Source: an uncultured Cocleimonas sp. (GTDB lineage: Bacteria; Pseudomonadota; Gammaproteobacteria; Thiotrichales; Thiotrichaceae). Taken from it: DNA of 64,000 nucleotides. Below are positions 25,521 through 35,497 of the stretch, piece by piece. How positions within the stretch are numbered: position 1 is the first letter of the stretch; each line of letters begins with the position of its first letter. The translations under genes and the position numbers were made by a program. Under the pieces are notes generated by a model that searched no databases, was not told the DNA's origin, and worked only from the letters and a program-made list of their open reading frames with translations. The stretch spans positions 1-64,000 of the forward strand of contig NZ_CANLZW010000006.1 of assembly GCF_947495625.1 (NCBI RefSeq), given 5' to 3'.

Positions 25521-27260
25521 TTAATCGGGATCAGGTGATTCGATTTCTTTTGGTCTCTTAACGCTCAATGAGCGTTTTTTACTATAGCGAATAGCTACAG
25601 CTGGCTTGTCTTTGTCGGCTGATCTTTCCTTCGGTTCTGCAAAGTCTGATTGCCAACCTCTACCACTATCTTTAGGTGCATCAGTGCCGACTCTGCTAAC
25701 GCCAACCTTTTTGCCATTATTCTTTCTGTGCGTTCCACCATTTAATCTGCCAAATGGACCTTTATGCTGGCGGCGAGAAGTTGCCGTACCGTCAGCCGCT
25801 TTTTGTGTATTGTTATTTGGGTTCGCTCTACCACCTGGTTTTGTTCTTCTTGGGTTTTTGGCGTTCTTGGCATTTTTAGGATTTTTGGGTTTTAGGTTTT
25901 TCTTGCCGTTTTGATTTCTTTTTGGCTGGTTTGATCGATTGTTTGGCTTTGGCTTGCTTAAATTCACAAACGGTTTTAACGGCTCAAGCCCTGGAATCGT
26001 AGCTAATGGAAGCTTTTCTCCAAAGGTTTTTTCAAGATGCTTTAATTCATTAAAATTGTAGCCATCTATGATCAGCAGTGTAGGTTTTTTCCTGTCTTGA
26101 TTGTGATGTTCTAGTCTTTTTAGATAGTTTTCAGTTTTGTGTGGCAGGTCGAAATTGATGATATTAGTGTCTGCAGTTTGAAGTTCTTCATTGCTGAATG
26201 AGTTATTCTCCTGATCGCTATAAATGAGGATATCGCATTCATCGAATTCTTCTGCATTAAGCTCACTGATTAGTTCCGCAGTGTGCCCGTGATTAGCCAG
26301 ATTTTCTTGCAGTGTTTTAGCCGCTTTATTAGTTGCTGTGTATATCAGTGTCGACTCACCAGAAAACTCATCCATGAGATAATCCATCATGGCTATTTTA
26401 TGCGTGTAGTCGTCTGCAATGTGTACTTTTTGTGGCATCAGTGACTTTATGTCGACCTTTTTAATGTTTTCTTCCGCTTTCTTGGTATCGTTATTTGCGT
26501 TTTTATTAGGACTTTGAGCAGTTTTCTTCGCTGAAACTTCTTCTTTTGAATTCTTTTGTACTTTTTGTCGCGGTTGTTGTTTTTCTTGTTGGACCATAAC
26601 TTCGTTTGACTCTTGTTTTTCTTCTTCCTCTTCCTCATCAACAGTGATTTGAACCGCATCAGGAAATAGGCTAGTGGCATAAGGGGTAATTTCTTCATCA
26701 CCTCTTACAAATGTAATCGATGAGCAATCAGGGTCTGCCTGTTGCAAAATATTTTCTACTAAACCTTGTAAATTCTTTTTATAAATACTCGATAGATCAT
26801 CGATGATTAACATTTCCAATTGAGAAAAGTCGGCTTTGCCATTATTCATCAAGTCATTAAGGCGACCTGGTGTTGCAATCATGATGTCTAAAGGGCGTCT
26901 CATTAAGCGCATTTGCGTTTGATAAGGACGACCGCTAACAATAAAACCGAAGCGCATGACTAAATCATTACTCAAACGTTTTATTGTGTAGTTGATTTGG
27001 CTAACCCGATCGCGTCGAGAAGTAAGAATTAAAACGCGTGCACCACGCTTTTCTGGAGCTGGGTTTTCAAGAATATAATTCATTGCAGGAATTAAGAAAG
27101 CGCCGGTTTTGCCCGATGCGGATTGGCTCCAGATGAGCGCACTTTTTCGTTCTGCTACTAAAGGAATCAGTTGTGTTTGAAGCTCTGTCGGTGATTTATA
27201 ACCCGACTCTTCAATCGATTTAATGAAGTCTTTATTTAAATTAAAGTCTGAAAATGACAA
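25521..27260 (-). CDS. Degenerate DEAD-box helicase-like protein with basic tail
   Basis: A 579-residue protein with helicase order but eroded motifs. The Q-motif region ('SGYKSPTELQTQLIP') and Walker A ('SQSASGKT') remain, and 'ATPGRL' is intact. Motif II reads I-I-D-D-L instead of D-E-A-D, SAT is absent ('ITFVRG'), and the H-R-x-G-R-x-x-R arginine-finger motif is replaced by 'YLKRLEHHNQDRKK'. A highly charged insert (runs of Glu, then Lys/Gln, ~210-275) separates the lobes, and the last ~150 residues are Lys/Asn/Arg/Gly-rich. I infer an RNA-binding protein without normal helicase activity. Start is TTG 27260 after a G-rich stretch. Confidence 0.75.
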   Translation of the reverse strand: MSFSDFNLNKDFIKSIEESGYKSPTELQTQLIPLVAERKSALIWSQSASGKTGAFLIPAMNYILENPAPEKRGARVLILTSRRDRVSQINYTIKRLSNDLVMRFGFIVSGRPYQTQMRLMRRPLDIMIATPGRLNDLMNNGKADFSQLEMLIIDDLSSIYKKNLQGLVENILQQADPDCSSITFVRGDEEITPYATSLFPDAVQITVDEEEEEEKQESNEVMVQQEKQQPRQKVQKNSKEEVSAKKTAQSPNKNANNDTKKAEENIKKVDIKSLMPQKVHIADDYTHKIAMMDYLMDEFSGESTLIYTATNKAAKTLQENLANHGHTAELISELNAEEFDECDILIYSDQENNSFSNEELQTADTNIINFDLPHKTENYLKRLEHHNQDRKKPTLLIIDGYNFNELKHLEKTFGEKLPLATIPGLEPLKPFVNLSKPKPNNRSNQPKRNQNGKKNLKPKNPKNAKNAKNPRRTKPGGRANPNNNTQKAADGTATSRRQHKGPFGRLNGGTHRKNNGKKVGVSRVGTDAPKDSGRGWQSDFAEPKERSADKDKPAVAIRYSKKRSLSVKRPKEIESPDPD

Positions 27261-27702
27261 ATTTTGTCCCCCCCGCCTGAATTGCGGGTGTTACTCTATG
27301 GCTGATGTTTTATAATATTATTAATAAAAATAACGGCTTAGTTAGTTTGAATGGTTTATTTCGCTCTGGAAATTTACATTATTAGAAAATATTGGATGCC
27401 AGTCCCCATCGTTCTTTGTATAAATCACCATATTAAATATGATTTAATTGATTGGCATCACGACACCCCTAACGGGTGTAAGCATAAGCAATGTTTCATG
27501 AGGATAACGCGTTATAAAACTTTCGTTACAAAGCAATTACTTGGTAGTTACTTGAAAAATACATTGCACTCAAATATAAACTTATAACAATTGAGGTTTT
27601 TAGTCAAGCATAGCGGCTCTGAGGGCTGTTTTGTCAGCTTCAGCGGTCATTTTTGTGCTTTATGGTGTGTAAATTATAAAGGTGCAAACTATGATCTTTC
27701 AA
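27261..27702. other. Intergenic region between helicase-like gene and map
   Basis: 442 bases with no convincing gene. A small hairpin ACACCC-CTAAC-GGGTGT lies at 27463-27479 without a T-tract. On the minus strand, 17 codons at 27600-27650 (M-T-A-E-A-D-K-T-A-L-R...) read like a coding fragment but are too short to support. A plus-strand open frame at 27351-27587 has atypical composition and no ribosome binding site. Confidence 0.4.
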
Positions 27703-28491
27703 TTAGCTAGGCAAAAGATCGCGCCAGTTTTTCTCTTCATCTCGCAAAGTGAGGATTTCAACACCATCAGATGTCACATTAAGAGTGTGTTCCCACTGTG
27801 CTGAAAGTTTGTGGTCCTTAGTTATTACGGTCCAGTTGTCTGGCAGAGTTTTTATATGACGTTTGCCCTGATTAACCATAGGCTCGATAGTGAATGTCAT
27901 CCCTTCTTCTATAGTAACGCCAGTATCTGGTTTGCCGTAGTGTAGAACTTGAGGTTCTTCATGGAATACTTCTCCAATACCATGCCCGCAATATTCACGA
28001 ACGATAGAGTAGTGCTGTGCTTCTGAATAAGTCTGGATTGCATGTCCGATATCACCCAGTTTAATCCCAGGTTTAACCATGTCGATACCGATATATAATG
28101 CTATTTGAGCAACCTCACAAAGGCGTTCAGTCGCTACATTTGGCTTACCAACATAGAACATTTTACTGGTATCGCCGTGAAAACCATCTTTGATAACCGT
28201 GATGTCGATGTTAATGACATCGCCTTTTTTAAGTTTCTTGTCACTAGGAATGCCATGACAGACTTGATAATTGACTGATGTACAGATTGATTTAGGAAAG
28301 CCGTGGTAATTCAGCGGGGCAGGAATGGCTTCTTGTTCATTGACGATATAGTCATGACAGATTTTATCCAGTTCATTTGTTGTAACTCCCGGAACAACGT
28401 GCGGACCTATCATATCTAAAACATCTGCGGCGAGACGACCGGCAACACGCATTTTTTCTATTTGCTCGGGTGATTTGATCTGAATAGCCAT
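27703..28491 (-). CDS. map: Methionine aminopeptidase, type I
   Basis: A 262-residue type I enzyme that removes the initiator methionine in the cytoplasm. The metal ligands are in 'VINIDITVIKDGFHGDTSKMF' (two Asp), 'GHGIGEVFHEEP' (His) and 'FTIEPM' and 'WEHT' (Glu residues). AAGGAC precedes ATG 28491. As in many gammaproteobacteria it is divergent from rpsB; glnD, often next to map, is not seen here. Confidence 0.95.
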   Translation of the reverse strand: MAIQIKSPEQIEKMRVAGRLAADVLDMIGPHVVPGVTTNELDKICHDYIVNEQEAIPAPLNYHGFPKSICTSVNYQVCHGIPSDKKLKKGDVINIDITVIKDGFHGDTSKMFYVGKPNVATERLCEVAQIALYIGIDMVKPGIKLGDIGHAIQTYSEAQHYSIVREYCGHGIGEVFHEEPQVLHYGKPDTGVTIEEGMTFTIEPMVNQGKRHIKTLPDNWTVITKDHKLSAQWEHTLNVTSDGVEILTLRDEEKNWRDLLPS

Positions 28492-28565
28492 AATGTCCTT
28501 TAGATATTTATGTAATAAGTTAGGTAAACGCGAATTATGCTACTTTTTTAATGATAGTGAAACAG

Positions 28566-28594
28566 TTGTGAGATGTATCTGTTTATGATATAAA
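28566..28594 (+). promoter_or_regulatory. Sigma-70 promoter of rpsB-tsf
   Basis: TTGTGA (28566-28571), exactly 17 bases, then TATAAA (28589-28594). The bases just after the -10 (GTGCGCCGCG) are GC-rich, as in the discriminators of stringently controlled ribosomal promoters. Confidence 0.7.
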
Positions 28595-28601
28595 GTGCGC
28601 C

Positions 28602-28797
28602 GCGTTGAATTTGCTAGATATTTGGTGGTTTTTCGCGAAATTAAATGGAATATCGAGGGTAGTGCCTTTTTATTTCAAATTCACACACATGTCGTCAAGA
28701 TGTAGCAGGGTGCTTGTGGGTCTTTTTCTCAATTATAGAAAAAACTTACAGGTTGTTATGTTGGATATGTGGAGGCCTAACCCAAGAGGATATTATT
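28602..28797 (+). promoter_or_regulatory. Long rpsB leader, candidate S2 autoregulatory RNA
   Basis: From the predicted start site there are about 195 untranslated bases before ATG 28798. The 3' part (28748-28797) has GGTT and AACC segments that can pair around 'GGATATGTGGAGGCC', ending 'AACCCAAGAGGA' just before the start. This resembles the conserved rpsB leader (t44-type RNA) through which S2 represses rpsB-tsf in gammaproteobacteria. I cannot fold or align it here. Confidence 0.45.
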
Positions 28798-29907
28798 ATG
28801 GCTAAAGTTACTATGCGCCAAATGCTGGAAGCTGGTGTTCATTTCGGACATCAAACCCGCTACTGGAACCCTAAGATGGCACCTTATATTTTTGGTGACC
28901 GAAATAAAATTCATATCATTAACCTTGAAAAGACGTTGCCGTTATTTAACGACGCGTTGAACTTTGCTGGAAATATCGCAGCGAAGGGTGGCAAGGTAAT
29001 GTTCGTTGGTACTAAACGTGCTGCACAAATCTCAGTTCGTGATGAAGCAACTCGTTGTAAAATGCCTTTCGTTGACCAACGTTGGTTGGGCGGAATGCTT
29101 ACTAACTACAAGACTGTTAAGCAGTCAGTTCGTCGTATGCAAGAAATCGAAAAGATGGAAGCTGATGGAACAATCAATCGTGGTGGTAAGAAAGAAGCAT
29201 TAATGCTTACTCGTGAATACGAAAAATTGAACAAAGGTCTTGGTGGAATTAAAGACATGCGTTCTCTCCCTGATGCGCTTTTCATTGTCGATGTAGGACA
29301 TGAAAGCATTGCTGTTAAAGAAGCAAAAACGCTAGGCATTCCAGTAATCGGTATTGTTGATACAAATAACTCAGCAGATAACATTGATTATGTAATCCCG
29401 GGAAACGATGACGCGATTCGCGCGATCCAGCTTTACACGTCTGCAATTGCTGATTCAGTAGTTGAAGGTCATTTAGCTGCTGCAACTAATGCTGAAGAAA
29501 TGGCAGCTGCTGCGCCAGCTCCTAAAGCTAAAGCTGCTGAGAAGCCAGCTGCTCCAGCTGCAAAAGTAACAAAGAAAGAAGCTCCTACTGCTGCGAAAGA
29601 AGAAGCGCCAGCTAAAGAAGCGGCTCCGGCTAAAGAAGAAGCACCTAAAGCTGTTGCAGAAGCAGACGACCTAAAGAAAATTGAAGGAATCGGTCCAAAG
29701 ATTGCTGAAGTTCTAGGCGAAGCGGGTGTTACTACTTATGCTCAATTGGCAGGTATGGAACGTGATGCAATTAAGACGATCCTTGATACTGTAGCTACAT
29801 TAAAGTCTAAAGAGCCTAAAACTTGGCCACAGCAAGCACAATTAGCTGCTGATGGTAAGTGGGATGAGCTAAAGACTTTGCAAGATGAGCTTATGGGCGG
29901 CCTTTAA
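28798..29907 (+). CDS. rpsB: 30S ribosomal protein S2 with C-terminal extension
   Basis: S2 of the small subunit; residues 1 to ~230 are a normal S2 ('[20 protein letters not shown]', 'LEKTLPLF', '[14 protein letters not shown]', '[10 protein letters not shown]'). The protein continues for ~130 residues beyond the usual ~240: an Ala/Lys/Glu/Pro linker (~235-290) and a compact C-terminal domain ('[20 protein letters not shown]', ending '[17 protein letters not shown]') with a helix-hairpin-helix signature. ATG 28798 has AGAGGA upstream; the open frame extends further but would place coding sequence in the leader. The reading frame is uninterrupted, so the fusion is real. Confidence 0.95.
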   Translation: MAKVTMRQMLEAGVHFGHQTRYWNPKMAPYIFGDRNKIHIINLEKTLPLFNDALNFAGNIAAKGGKVMFVGTKRAAQISVRDEATRCKMPFVDQRWLGGMLTNYKTVKQSVRRMQEIEKMEADGTINRGGKKEALMLTREYEKLNKGLGGIKDMRSLPDALFIVDVGHESIAVKEAKTLGIPVIGIVDTNNSADNIDYVIPGNDDAIRAIQLYTSAIADSVVEGHLAAATNAEEMAAAAPAPKAKAAEKPAAPAAKVTKKEAPTAAKEEAPAKEAAPAKEEAPKAVAEADDLKKIEGIGPKIAEVLGEAGVTTYAQLAGMERDAIKTILDTVATLKSKEPKTWPQQAQLAADGKWDELKTLQDELMGGL

Positions 29908-30003
29908 GCCCCCATTAAAATTCAATACGTTTAAATTTAGATTTTAGGGGGAATGTTTCAGAGATGAATGCATTTCCCCTATTTAATTTCTGAGGAAATA
30001 GAC

Positions 30004-30885
30004 ATGGCTATTACAGCTACAATGGTTAAAGAACTCCGTGAGCGCACTGGCGCTGGCATGATGGAGTGCAAGAAAATGCTTACCGAAACAGGTGGCGATA
30101 TGGAAGCTGCAATCGACTTGATGCGTAAATCAGGTGCGGCTAAAGCTGACAAAAAAGCAGGTCGCGTTGCTGCTGACGGAACGGTTGTTATAACAGTATC
30201 TGAAGATGGTAAAGAAGGTTCTATCGTCGAAGTTAACTGTGAAACTGATTTTGTTGCTAAGGATGAGAATTTCATTAACTTTTCTAATGCAGTTGGTGCT
30301 CGCGTACTTGCTGATAAGCCAGCTGATGTTGAAGCATTGTCTGCAATGCCATTGGATTCAGGCGAGACTGTTGAAGAAGTGCGTGCAAACCTAGTTGCTA
30401 AAATTGGTGAGAATATGCAAGTTCGTCGTTTTGAAGTGCTTACTTCAGACGCTGGCCAGGTATATGCTTACAGCCACGGTGTTCGTATCGGTGTTGCAGT
30501 GGCAATGACTGGTGGTGACGAAGCGCTTGGTAAAGACGTTGCTATGCATATTGCAGCAAGTCGCCCAGTTTGTATTTCAGAGAATGAAGTTCCTGCTGAA
30601 ACGCTTGAAAAAGAGAAAGAAATTCTTATCGCTCAAGCAGAAGGAAGTGGTAAGCCAATGGAAATCATCGAGAAGATGGTTGAAGGTCGTATGCGTAAGT
30701 ATTTGGCTGAAATCACTTTAGTTGGTCAGCCATTCGTAAAAGACCCAGATCAAACTGTTGGTCAATTATTGAAAGCTGCTGGCGCAGAAGTTACTGCATT
30801 TGTTCGCTACGAAGTGGGTGAAGGCATAGAGAAAAAACAGGAAGATTTTGCGGCAGAAGTTATGGCGCAGGTGAAAGGAAGCTAA
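30004..30885 (+). CDS. tsf: Elongation factor Ts
   Basis: The 293-residue guanine-nucleotide exchange factor for EF-Tu. The N-terminal UBA-like domain ('[20 protein letters not shown]') and the core '[16 protein letters not shown]' are unmistakable. The start ATG 30004 follows GAGG. It is co-transcribed with rpsB (96 bases between) and followed by a strong intrinsic terminator. Confidence 0.97.
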   Translation: MAITATMVKELRERTGAGMMECKKMLTETGGDMEAAIDLMRKSGAAKADKKAGRVAADGTVVITVSEDGKEGSIVEVNCETDFVAKDENFINFSNAVGARVLADKPADVEALSAMPLDSGETVEEVRANLVAKIGENMQVRRFEVLTSDAGQVYAYSHGVRIGVAVAMTGGDEALGKDVAMHIAASRPVCISENEVPAETLEKEKEILIAQAEGSGKPMEIIEKMVEGRMRKYLAEITLVGQPFVKDPDQTVGQLLKAAGAEVTAFVRYEVGEGIEKKQEDFAAEVMAQVKGS

Positions 30886-30905
30886 ACTAATGTTTCATTA
30901 GTTGG

Positions 30906-30933
30906 AAAAGGAGCGTTTACGCTCCTTTTTTTT
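30906..30933 (+). terminator. Intrinsic terminator of rpsB-tsf
   Basis: GGAGCG (30910-30915), loop TTTA, CGCTCC (30920-30925) and eight T, preceded by four A. A textbook rho-independent terminator. Confidence 0.92.
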
Positions 30934-30973
30934 GTCTGAGATTTTTATATAGTGGTCATGATTTATGCGGATT

Positions 30974-31003
30974 AAAAAAACGGCCTAAAAGTAGGGGGGT
31001 GAC
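30974..31003 (-). repeat. CACCCCCCTACTT-family repeat, copy 11
   Basis: Minus-strand reading GTCACCCCCCTACTTTTAGG then CCGTTTTTTT: exact core. It lies downstream of the real tsf terminator and in the opposite orientation, so it is not a terminator for tsf. Confidence 0.9.
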
Positions 31004-31283
31004 TTAAATTTATTTTATTGAGCGCCAGTAGTTTTGCTTAATATGTTTCAATGCTTTCTCTCTATATTTAAATGCTAATTTATGGGTTGTTGATGCGCTT
31101 ATCGTTTTGTTATTTAAAACATAAAACTAAACAGTTTTAATTATCGTTTAAGGATCAGGCTTTGTCAGGAAGTGATAATCAACTTCGTTAAGTATGTTTT
31201 GCGGGAATTGTGCAAAAATACATTATGGTAAGTAATCATATAATTGTGTAGTCTATGCAAAAATTTAAAGGAGCCGAGCTACT

Positions 31284-32003
31284 ATGAACCAAAACTATAA
31301 AAGAATCTTACTAAAGCTGAGTGGCGAAGCCCTAATGGGTCAATATGAATTCGGAATAGATTCTGATGTGTTGGCACAAACAGCTACAGAAGTCGTTAAA
31401 CAACAACAGTCTGGTACTCAGGTAGCCTTAGTCATCGGTGGTGGCAATATCTTCAGAGGCGCAGGTCTCGCACAAGGTGGAATAGACCGAGTGAGTGCTG
31501 ATCAAATGGGAATGTTAGCTACCGTTATGAATGCACTGGCTATGCAGGATGCGATCAAAAAACAAGGAGTGAATTGCCGTGTAATGTCAGCGTTAAAGAT
31601 TGATCAGCTGGGTGAAGAATATTCTGCTATTAAAGCTCGTGAGTTTTTATCTGAAGGTGAAGTGGTGATCTTTGCGGCAGGAACGGGTAATCCATATTTC
31701 ACTACGGATACTGCTGCGAGTTTGCGTGCGATTGAAATCGAGGCTGATTTGTTGTTAAAAGCAACTAAGGTTGATGGCATATACGATTCTGACCCAATGA
31801 AGAATCCAGATGCGAAACGTTATGATCAACTTGGTTTTGATGAAGCAATCGCTAAAGAGTTAGGTGTAATGGATCTCACTGCGATGGTATTATGCAGAGA
31901 GAATAATATGCCGCTTTGTGTGTTTAATATGTTTGAAGCAGGCGCGCTAGATAAAATTGTTAATGGAGACAAGCTCTCTGGAACACTTGTAATGCCTGTG
32001 TAA
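31284..32003 (+). CDS. pyrH: UMP kinase
   Basis: A 239-residue hexameric UMP kinase that phosphorylates UMP to UDP. It has '[12 protein letters not shown]', '[11 protein letters not shown]', 'NALAMQDAI', '[17 protein letters not shown]' and '[17 protein letters not shown]', all standard for bacterial PyrH. GGAG precedes the ATG. It begins the pyrH-frr-uppS-cdsA-dxr run. Confidence 0.97.
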   Translation: MNQNYKRILLKLSGEALMGQYEFGIDSDVLAQTATEVVKQQQSGTQVALVIGGGNIFRGAGLAQGGIDRVSADQMGMLATVMNALAMQDAIKKQGVNCRVMSALKIDQLGEEYSAIKAREFLSEGEVVIFAAGTGNPYFTTDTAASLRAIEIEADLLLKATKVDGIYDSDPMKNPDAKRYDQLGFDEAIAKELGVMDLTAMVLCRENNMPLCVFNMFEAGALDKIVNGDKLSGTLVMPV

Positions 32004-32067
32004 CGGCGTTATAACAAAAAGAATTTGTGAAATTTAAAAAGTTTAAAGATTAAGCAGGGACTGAAAC

Positions 32068-32625
32068 ATGATTAATGACATTATTAAAGATGCTGAAACA
32101 AGAATGAAAAAGAGTATCGATTCTTTAAGAGGTGAGTTGGCAAAAGTTAGAACTGGACGTGCACATCCAAGTCTTCTTGAACATATCATGGTCGATTATT
32201 ATGGAAGTGATACTCCGTTAAGTCAGGTAGCAAGCATCGGTGTTGAAGATGCGCGTACGCTAACAGTAACGCCTTGGGAGCGTCCAATGGTTCAGGCTGT
32301 TGAGAAAGCTATTATGAATTCTGATTTGGGTTTGAATCCTAATTCAGCGGGTACTGTAATACGTATACCCATGCCACAACTTACGGAAGAGCGTCGTCGT
32401 GACCTTGTGAAAGTAGTTAAAGGTGAAGGCGAAAATGGGAAAATTGCAGTACGTAATATTCGTCGAGATGCAAATTCTGATTTTAAGATGTTAGAAAAAG
32501 AAAAAGAAATATCTGAAGACGATGAAAGAAGAGGTCAGGAAGAAATTCAGAAATTAACGGATAAGTATGTCAAAGAGATTGATGATGTGGTTGCCATTAA
32601 AGAAGAAGACTTGATGAAGGTTTAA
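32068..32625 (+). CDS. frr: Ribosome recycling factor
   Basis: A 185-residue RRF, the usual length, which with EF-G splits post-termination ribosomes. '[25 protein letters not shown]' and '[17 protein letters not shown]' mark the two helical-bundle ends and '[21 protein letters not shown]' the hinge region. It lies 64 bases after pyrH and 18 before uppS. Confidence 0.97.
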   Translation: MINDIIKDAETRMKKSIDSLRGELAKVRTGRAHPSLLEHIMVDYYGSDTPLSQVASIGVEDARTLTVTPWERPMVQAVEKAIMNSDLGLNPNSAGTVIRIPMPQLTEERRRDLVKVVKGEGENGKIAVRNIRRDANSDFKMLEKEKEISEDDERRGQEEIQKLTDKYVKEIDDVVAIKEEDLMKV

Positions 32626-32643
32626 TACCTTCAACTCTCTGAT

Positions 32644-33393
32644 ATGACTGATAAATTAACAATTCCCCGCCACATTGCCATTGTCATGGATGGTAATGGT
32701 CGCTGGGCAAGAGCTAAACACCGCCCTCGTTTGTTAGGGCATAAAAAAGGTGTGGAAGCAGTTCGCGAAATTGTAAAAACCTGTGCTAAGTTAAATGTTG
32801 AGTGCCTGAGTTTATTTGCTTTTAGTAGTGAAAACTGGAAGCGCCCAGAAGAAGAAATATCAAATTTAATGTCTTTGTTTATGTTGGCATTAGAGCGTGA
32901 AGCAAAAGCCTTGGCGAGAAATAACGTTAGACTTCAAATTATCGGCGATCTCAGTCAGTTTTCAGAAAAATTACAACAAAAAATTAAACAAGTGGAAGAT
33001 CTTACTGCTGATAGTGATGGCCTGAAGCTTGTGGTTGCTGCTAATTATGGTGGTCGCTGGGATGTGACTCAGGCAACTAAATCGATTGCCCAGAAAGTTG
33101 TCGATAAAGATTTGAATATTGATGATATCTCTGAAGATGATATCTGTGAGAGCGTTTCGACTTATGGAATTCCAGATCCAGACTTGTTTATCAGGACTGG
33201 TGGTGAAAAACGCATTAGTAATTTTTTAATTTGGCAGATGGCCTATACAGAATTGTATTTTACCGATGTTTTATGGCCCGATTTTGATGCTAATGAACTG
33301 AATTTGGCGATAACAGACTATTCATCTCGCCAGAGACGCTTTGGTAAAACGAGCGAACAGGTTCTTGCAGAAAAAAATGGTGAAGGTGAATAA
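32644..33393 (+). CDS. uppS: Undecaprenyl diphosphate synthase
   Basis: A 249-residue cis-prenyltransferase that makes the C55 lipid carrier for peptidoglycan and O-antigen. The catalytic Asp is in 'IVMDGNGRWA', with 'LFAFSSENWKRP' and 'PDLFIRTGGEKRISNFL' as further signatures. The stop TAA overlaps the cdsA ATG by one base (TAATG), implying coupled translation. Confidence 0.96.
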   Translation: MTDKLTIPRHIAIVMDGNGRWARAKHRPRLLGHKKGVEAVREIVKTCAKLNVECLSLFAFSSENWKRPEEEISNLMSLFMLALEREAKALARNNVRLQIIGDLSQFSEKLQQKIKQVEDLTADSDGLKLVVAANYGGRWDVTQATKSIAQKVVDKDLNIDDISEDDICESVSTYGIPDPDLFIRTGGEKRISNFLIWQMAYTELYFTDVLWPDFDANELNLAITDYSSRQRRFGKTSEQVLAEKNGEGE

Positions 33394-34211
33394 TGGATTC
33401 AGTTCTTAAGCAGCGAATCATTACTGCATTTGTATTAATCGCTGCGGTATTTGCGTCTGTATTGTTGTTACCGAACATTTGGTTTGCCGTAGTCGCACTG
33501 CTGGTTTTTGTCAGTATCAGTGGCTGGGAATGGTCTCGTTTAGTTTCTTTAGAAGGTTTTCACCGTGGCTTGTATGTGGCCTGGTTGTTATTAGTTGCCT
33601 ACTTTGCTTATCGATGGAATGATTTTCGTTTGATAGTCATGGTATTAGGGCTTTTCTGGTGGGCCTTTGTGCTGGTTCTTCTAGCTATATACGAGCAAGG
33701 TACAATGCTTTATAAAGAAAATAAGTGGCTATTAAGGGTATCTGCATTTTTTGTGTTAATCCCGGCTTGGGTAGGATTAATCACTCTGCATCAACTTCAT
33801 CCTTCATTGGTTATATATCTTATTGCTTTGGTTGCAATGGCAGATACAGGTGCTTACTTCACTGGAAAGGCATTTGGCAAAAACAAACTTGCTCCAGAAT
33901 TAAGTCCAGGTAAGACCAGAGAGGGAATGCTTGGTGGTCTTTTAGGGGCAACGACATTATCCATTTTTGGAGCTTGGTATTTTGCTTTGCCTGTTCATGA
34001 CTGGGTTTACTTTATATTTCTTTCAATGGTAGTGGCAATAATGTCAGTCGCTGGTGATTTGTTTGAAAGCTTAATGAAGCGAGAAGTAGGACTAAAAGAC
34101 TCCGGAAATATACTTCCGGGTCATGGTGGTATTTTGGATAGAGTTGACGGGATATTGGCTGCTCTTCCTATATTTACTATGGGTGTTCTTTGGGGCGCAA
34201 TTCAAGTATGA
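33393..34211 (+). CDS. cdsA: Phosphatidate cytidylyltransferase
   Basis: A 272-residue integral membrane enzyme that forms CDP-diacylglycerol from phosphatidate and CTP. It has about eight hydrophobic helices and the family signature near the C-terminus 'LKDSGNILPGHGGILDRVDGI'. 'SPGKTREGMLGG' is also conserved. It overlaps uppS by one base and dxr by four (ATGA). Confidence 0.95.
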   Translation: MDSVLKQRIITAFVLIAAVFASVLLLPNIWFAVVALLVFVSISGWEWSRLVSLEGFHRGLYVAWLLLVAYFAYRWNDFRLIVMVLGLFWWAFVLVLLAIYEQGTMLYKENKWLLRVSAFFVLIPAWVGLITLHQLHPSLVIYLIALVAMADTGAYFTGKAFGKNKLAPELSPGKTREGMLGGLLGATTLSIFGAWYFALPVHDWVYFIFLSMVVAIMSVAGDLFESLMKREVGLKDSGNILPGHGGILDRVDGILAALPIFTMGVLWGAIQV

Positions 34212-35395
34212 ATTCTAAAAAAGGAATTTGTATATTAGGCTCTACTGGAACTATTGGTGTTAATACCTTAGATGTTATCTCAAGACATCCAAATGATTAT
34301 GAAGTCATTGCACTTACTGCTAACGAAAGTACGAACTATCTAGAAAAACAGTGTCTGGAATACCAGCCCCTCTATGCTGTGATGGTCAATGAAGAGAAGG
34401 CTGAAGACTTACATAAACGTCTAGCGGCTGTTGGAAGCAATACTAAAGTTCTGGGGGGTAAAGACGCTTTAGAAGTAGTTTCGGCATTAGATGAAGTCGA
34501 TTATGTCATGGCGGCAATCGTGGGGGCTGCTGGCTTGTTGCCAAATCTGGCTGCTGCAAGAGCGGGTAAGCGCATAATGCTCGCTAATAAGGAATCCCTT
34601 GTTATGTCCGGTTCTCTTTTTATGGATACAGTCCATGAAAATGGTGCTGAGTTATTGCCTATAGATAGTGAGCACAATGCTATCTTTCAATCCATGCCTC
34701 CCTTAGTAAATGGTTTGCACGAAAAATCCGGTGTTACAAAGATATTGTTGACCGGCTCTGGCGGGCCATTTCGTCAGAAATCTTTAGAGTCCTTGATTAA
34801 CGTAACTCCAGAGCAAGCGGTAGCTCATCCTAATTGGGTGATGGGGCGGAAAATATCTGTAGATTCTGCAACAATGATGAATAAAGGACTGGAAGTGATA
34901 GAAACTTGCTGGCTATTCGATGTGAAAGAAGATCAAATTCAAGTGGTTATCCATCCAGAAAGCACGATTCATTCAATGGTTTCTTATAACGATGGATCTG
35001 TGCTCGCCCAGCTTGGAAATCCTGATATGCGTACACCTATCGCCTATGCCTTGGGGTATCCAGAGAGAATTGAATCAGGGGTGGAGCAGCTTGATATTTT
35101 TGATGTTGCCCAGTTAAATTTCGAAAAACCTGATTTTGAACGGTATCGTTGTTTGCAGTTGGCCTATGATGCTCATCATGCGGGTGGTTATGCGACAATT
35201 GCGTTAAATGCAGCGAATGAAATTGCAGTTGAGGCTTTTCTGGATAATAAAATCAGATTTACCGATATACCGCCCATCATAGAAAACGCACTGGCGCAGG
35301 CTTCATCGGGGACACCGTCGAAAATAGATGATATACTTGCTCAAGATTTAGTCAGTCGAAAACACGCAAAGAGCTGTATGAAAGGGTTGCAATAA
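34208..35395 (+). CDS. dxr: 1-deoxy-D-xylulose 5-phosphate reductoisomerase
   Basis: A 395-residue enzyme of the MEP isoprenoid pathway, converting DXP to MEP with NADPH. It has the NADPH loop 'LGSTGTIGVNTLDV', 'ANKESLVMSG', the metal/substrate site 'IDSEHNAIFQ' and 'GSGGPFR'. I use ATG 34208, which overlaps the cdsA stop (ATGA); an alternative start six codons earlier would lie deeper in cdsA. Its product feeds UppS two genes upstream. Confidence 0.96.
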   Translation: MNSKKGICILGSTGTIGVNTLDVISRHPNDYEVIALTANESTNYLEKQCLEYQPLYAVMVNEEKAEDLHKRLAAVGSNTKVLGGKDALEVVSALDEVDYVMAAIVGAAGLLPNLAAARAGKRIMLANKESLVMSGSLFMDTVHENGAELLPIDSEHNAIFQSMPPLVNGLHEKSGVTKILLTGSGGPFRQKSLESLINVTPEQAVAHPNWVMGRKISVDSATMMNKGLEVIETCWLFDVKEDQIQVVIHPESTIHSMVSYNDGSVLAQLGNPDMRTPIAYALGYPERIESGVEQLDIFDVAQLNFEKPDFERYRCLQLAYDAHHAGGYATIALNAANEIAVEAFLDNKIRFTDIPPIIENALAQASSGTPSKIDDILAQDLVSRKHAKSCMKGLQ

Positions 35396-35497
35396 AAAAA
35401 TAATTAAACCTTTTTAGGTATGCTTTTCTTGAAACTTATCTTTAACGTTCGATGACTAACATTACACAATTATTTACAAAAATTAAGTTTAATAACT

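Larger units (their letters stand above)
30886..31283. other. tsf-pyrH intergenic region
   Basis: 398 bases. It contains the tsf terminator (30906-30933), repeat copy 11 (30974-31003) and then about 280 AT-rich bases without a gene. pyrH therefore probably has its own promoter here, but I cannot place one with confidence. Confidence 0.6.

Noticed and set aside
27265-27291. C-rich stretch before the helicase-like gene as another repeat copy
   Set aside because: It has seven C and a CCCGC...GCGGG stem but lacks the TACTT core and T-tract.
27351-27587. Open frame of 78 codons upstream of map
   Set aside because: No ribosome binding site, unusual composition and no recognisable motif.
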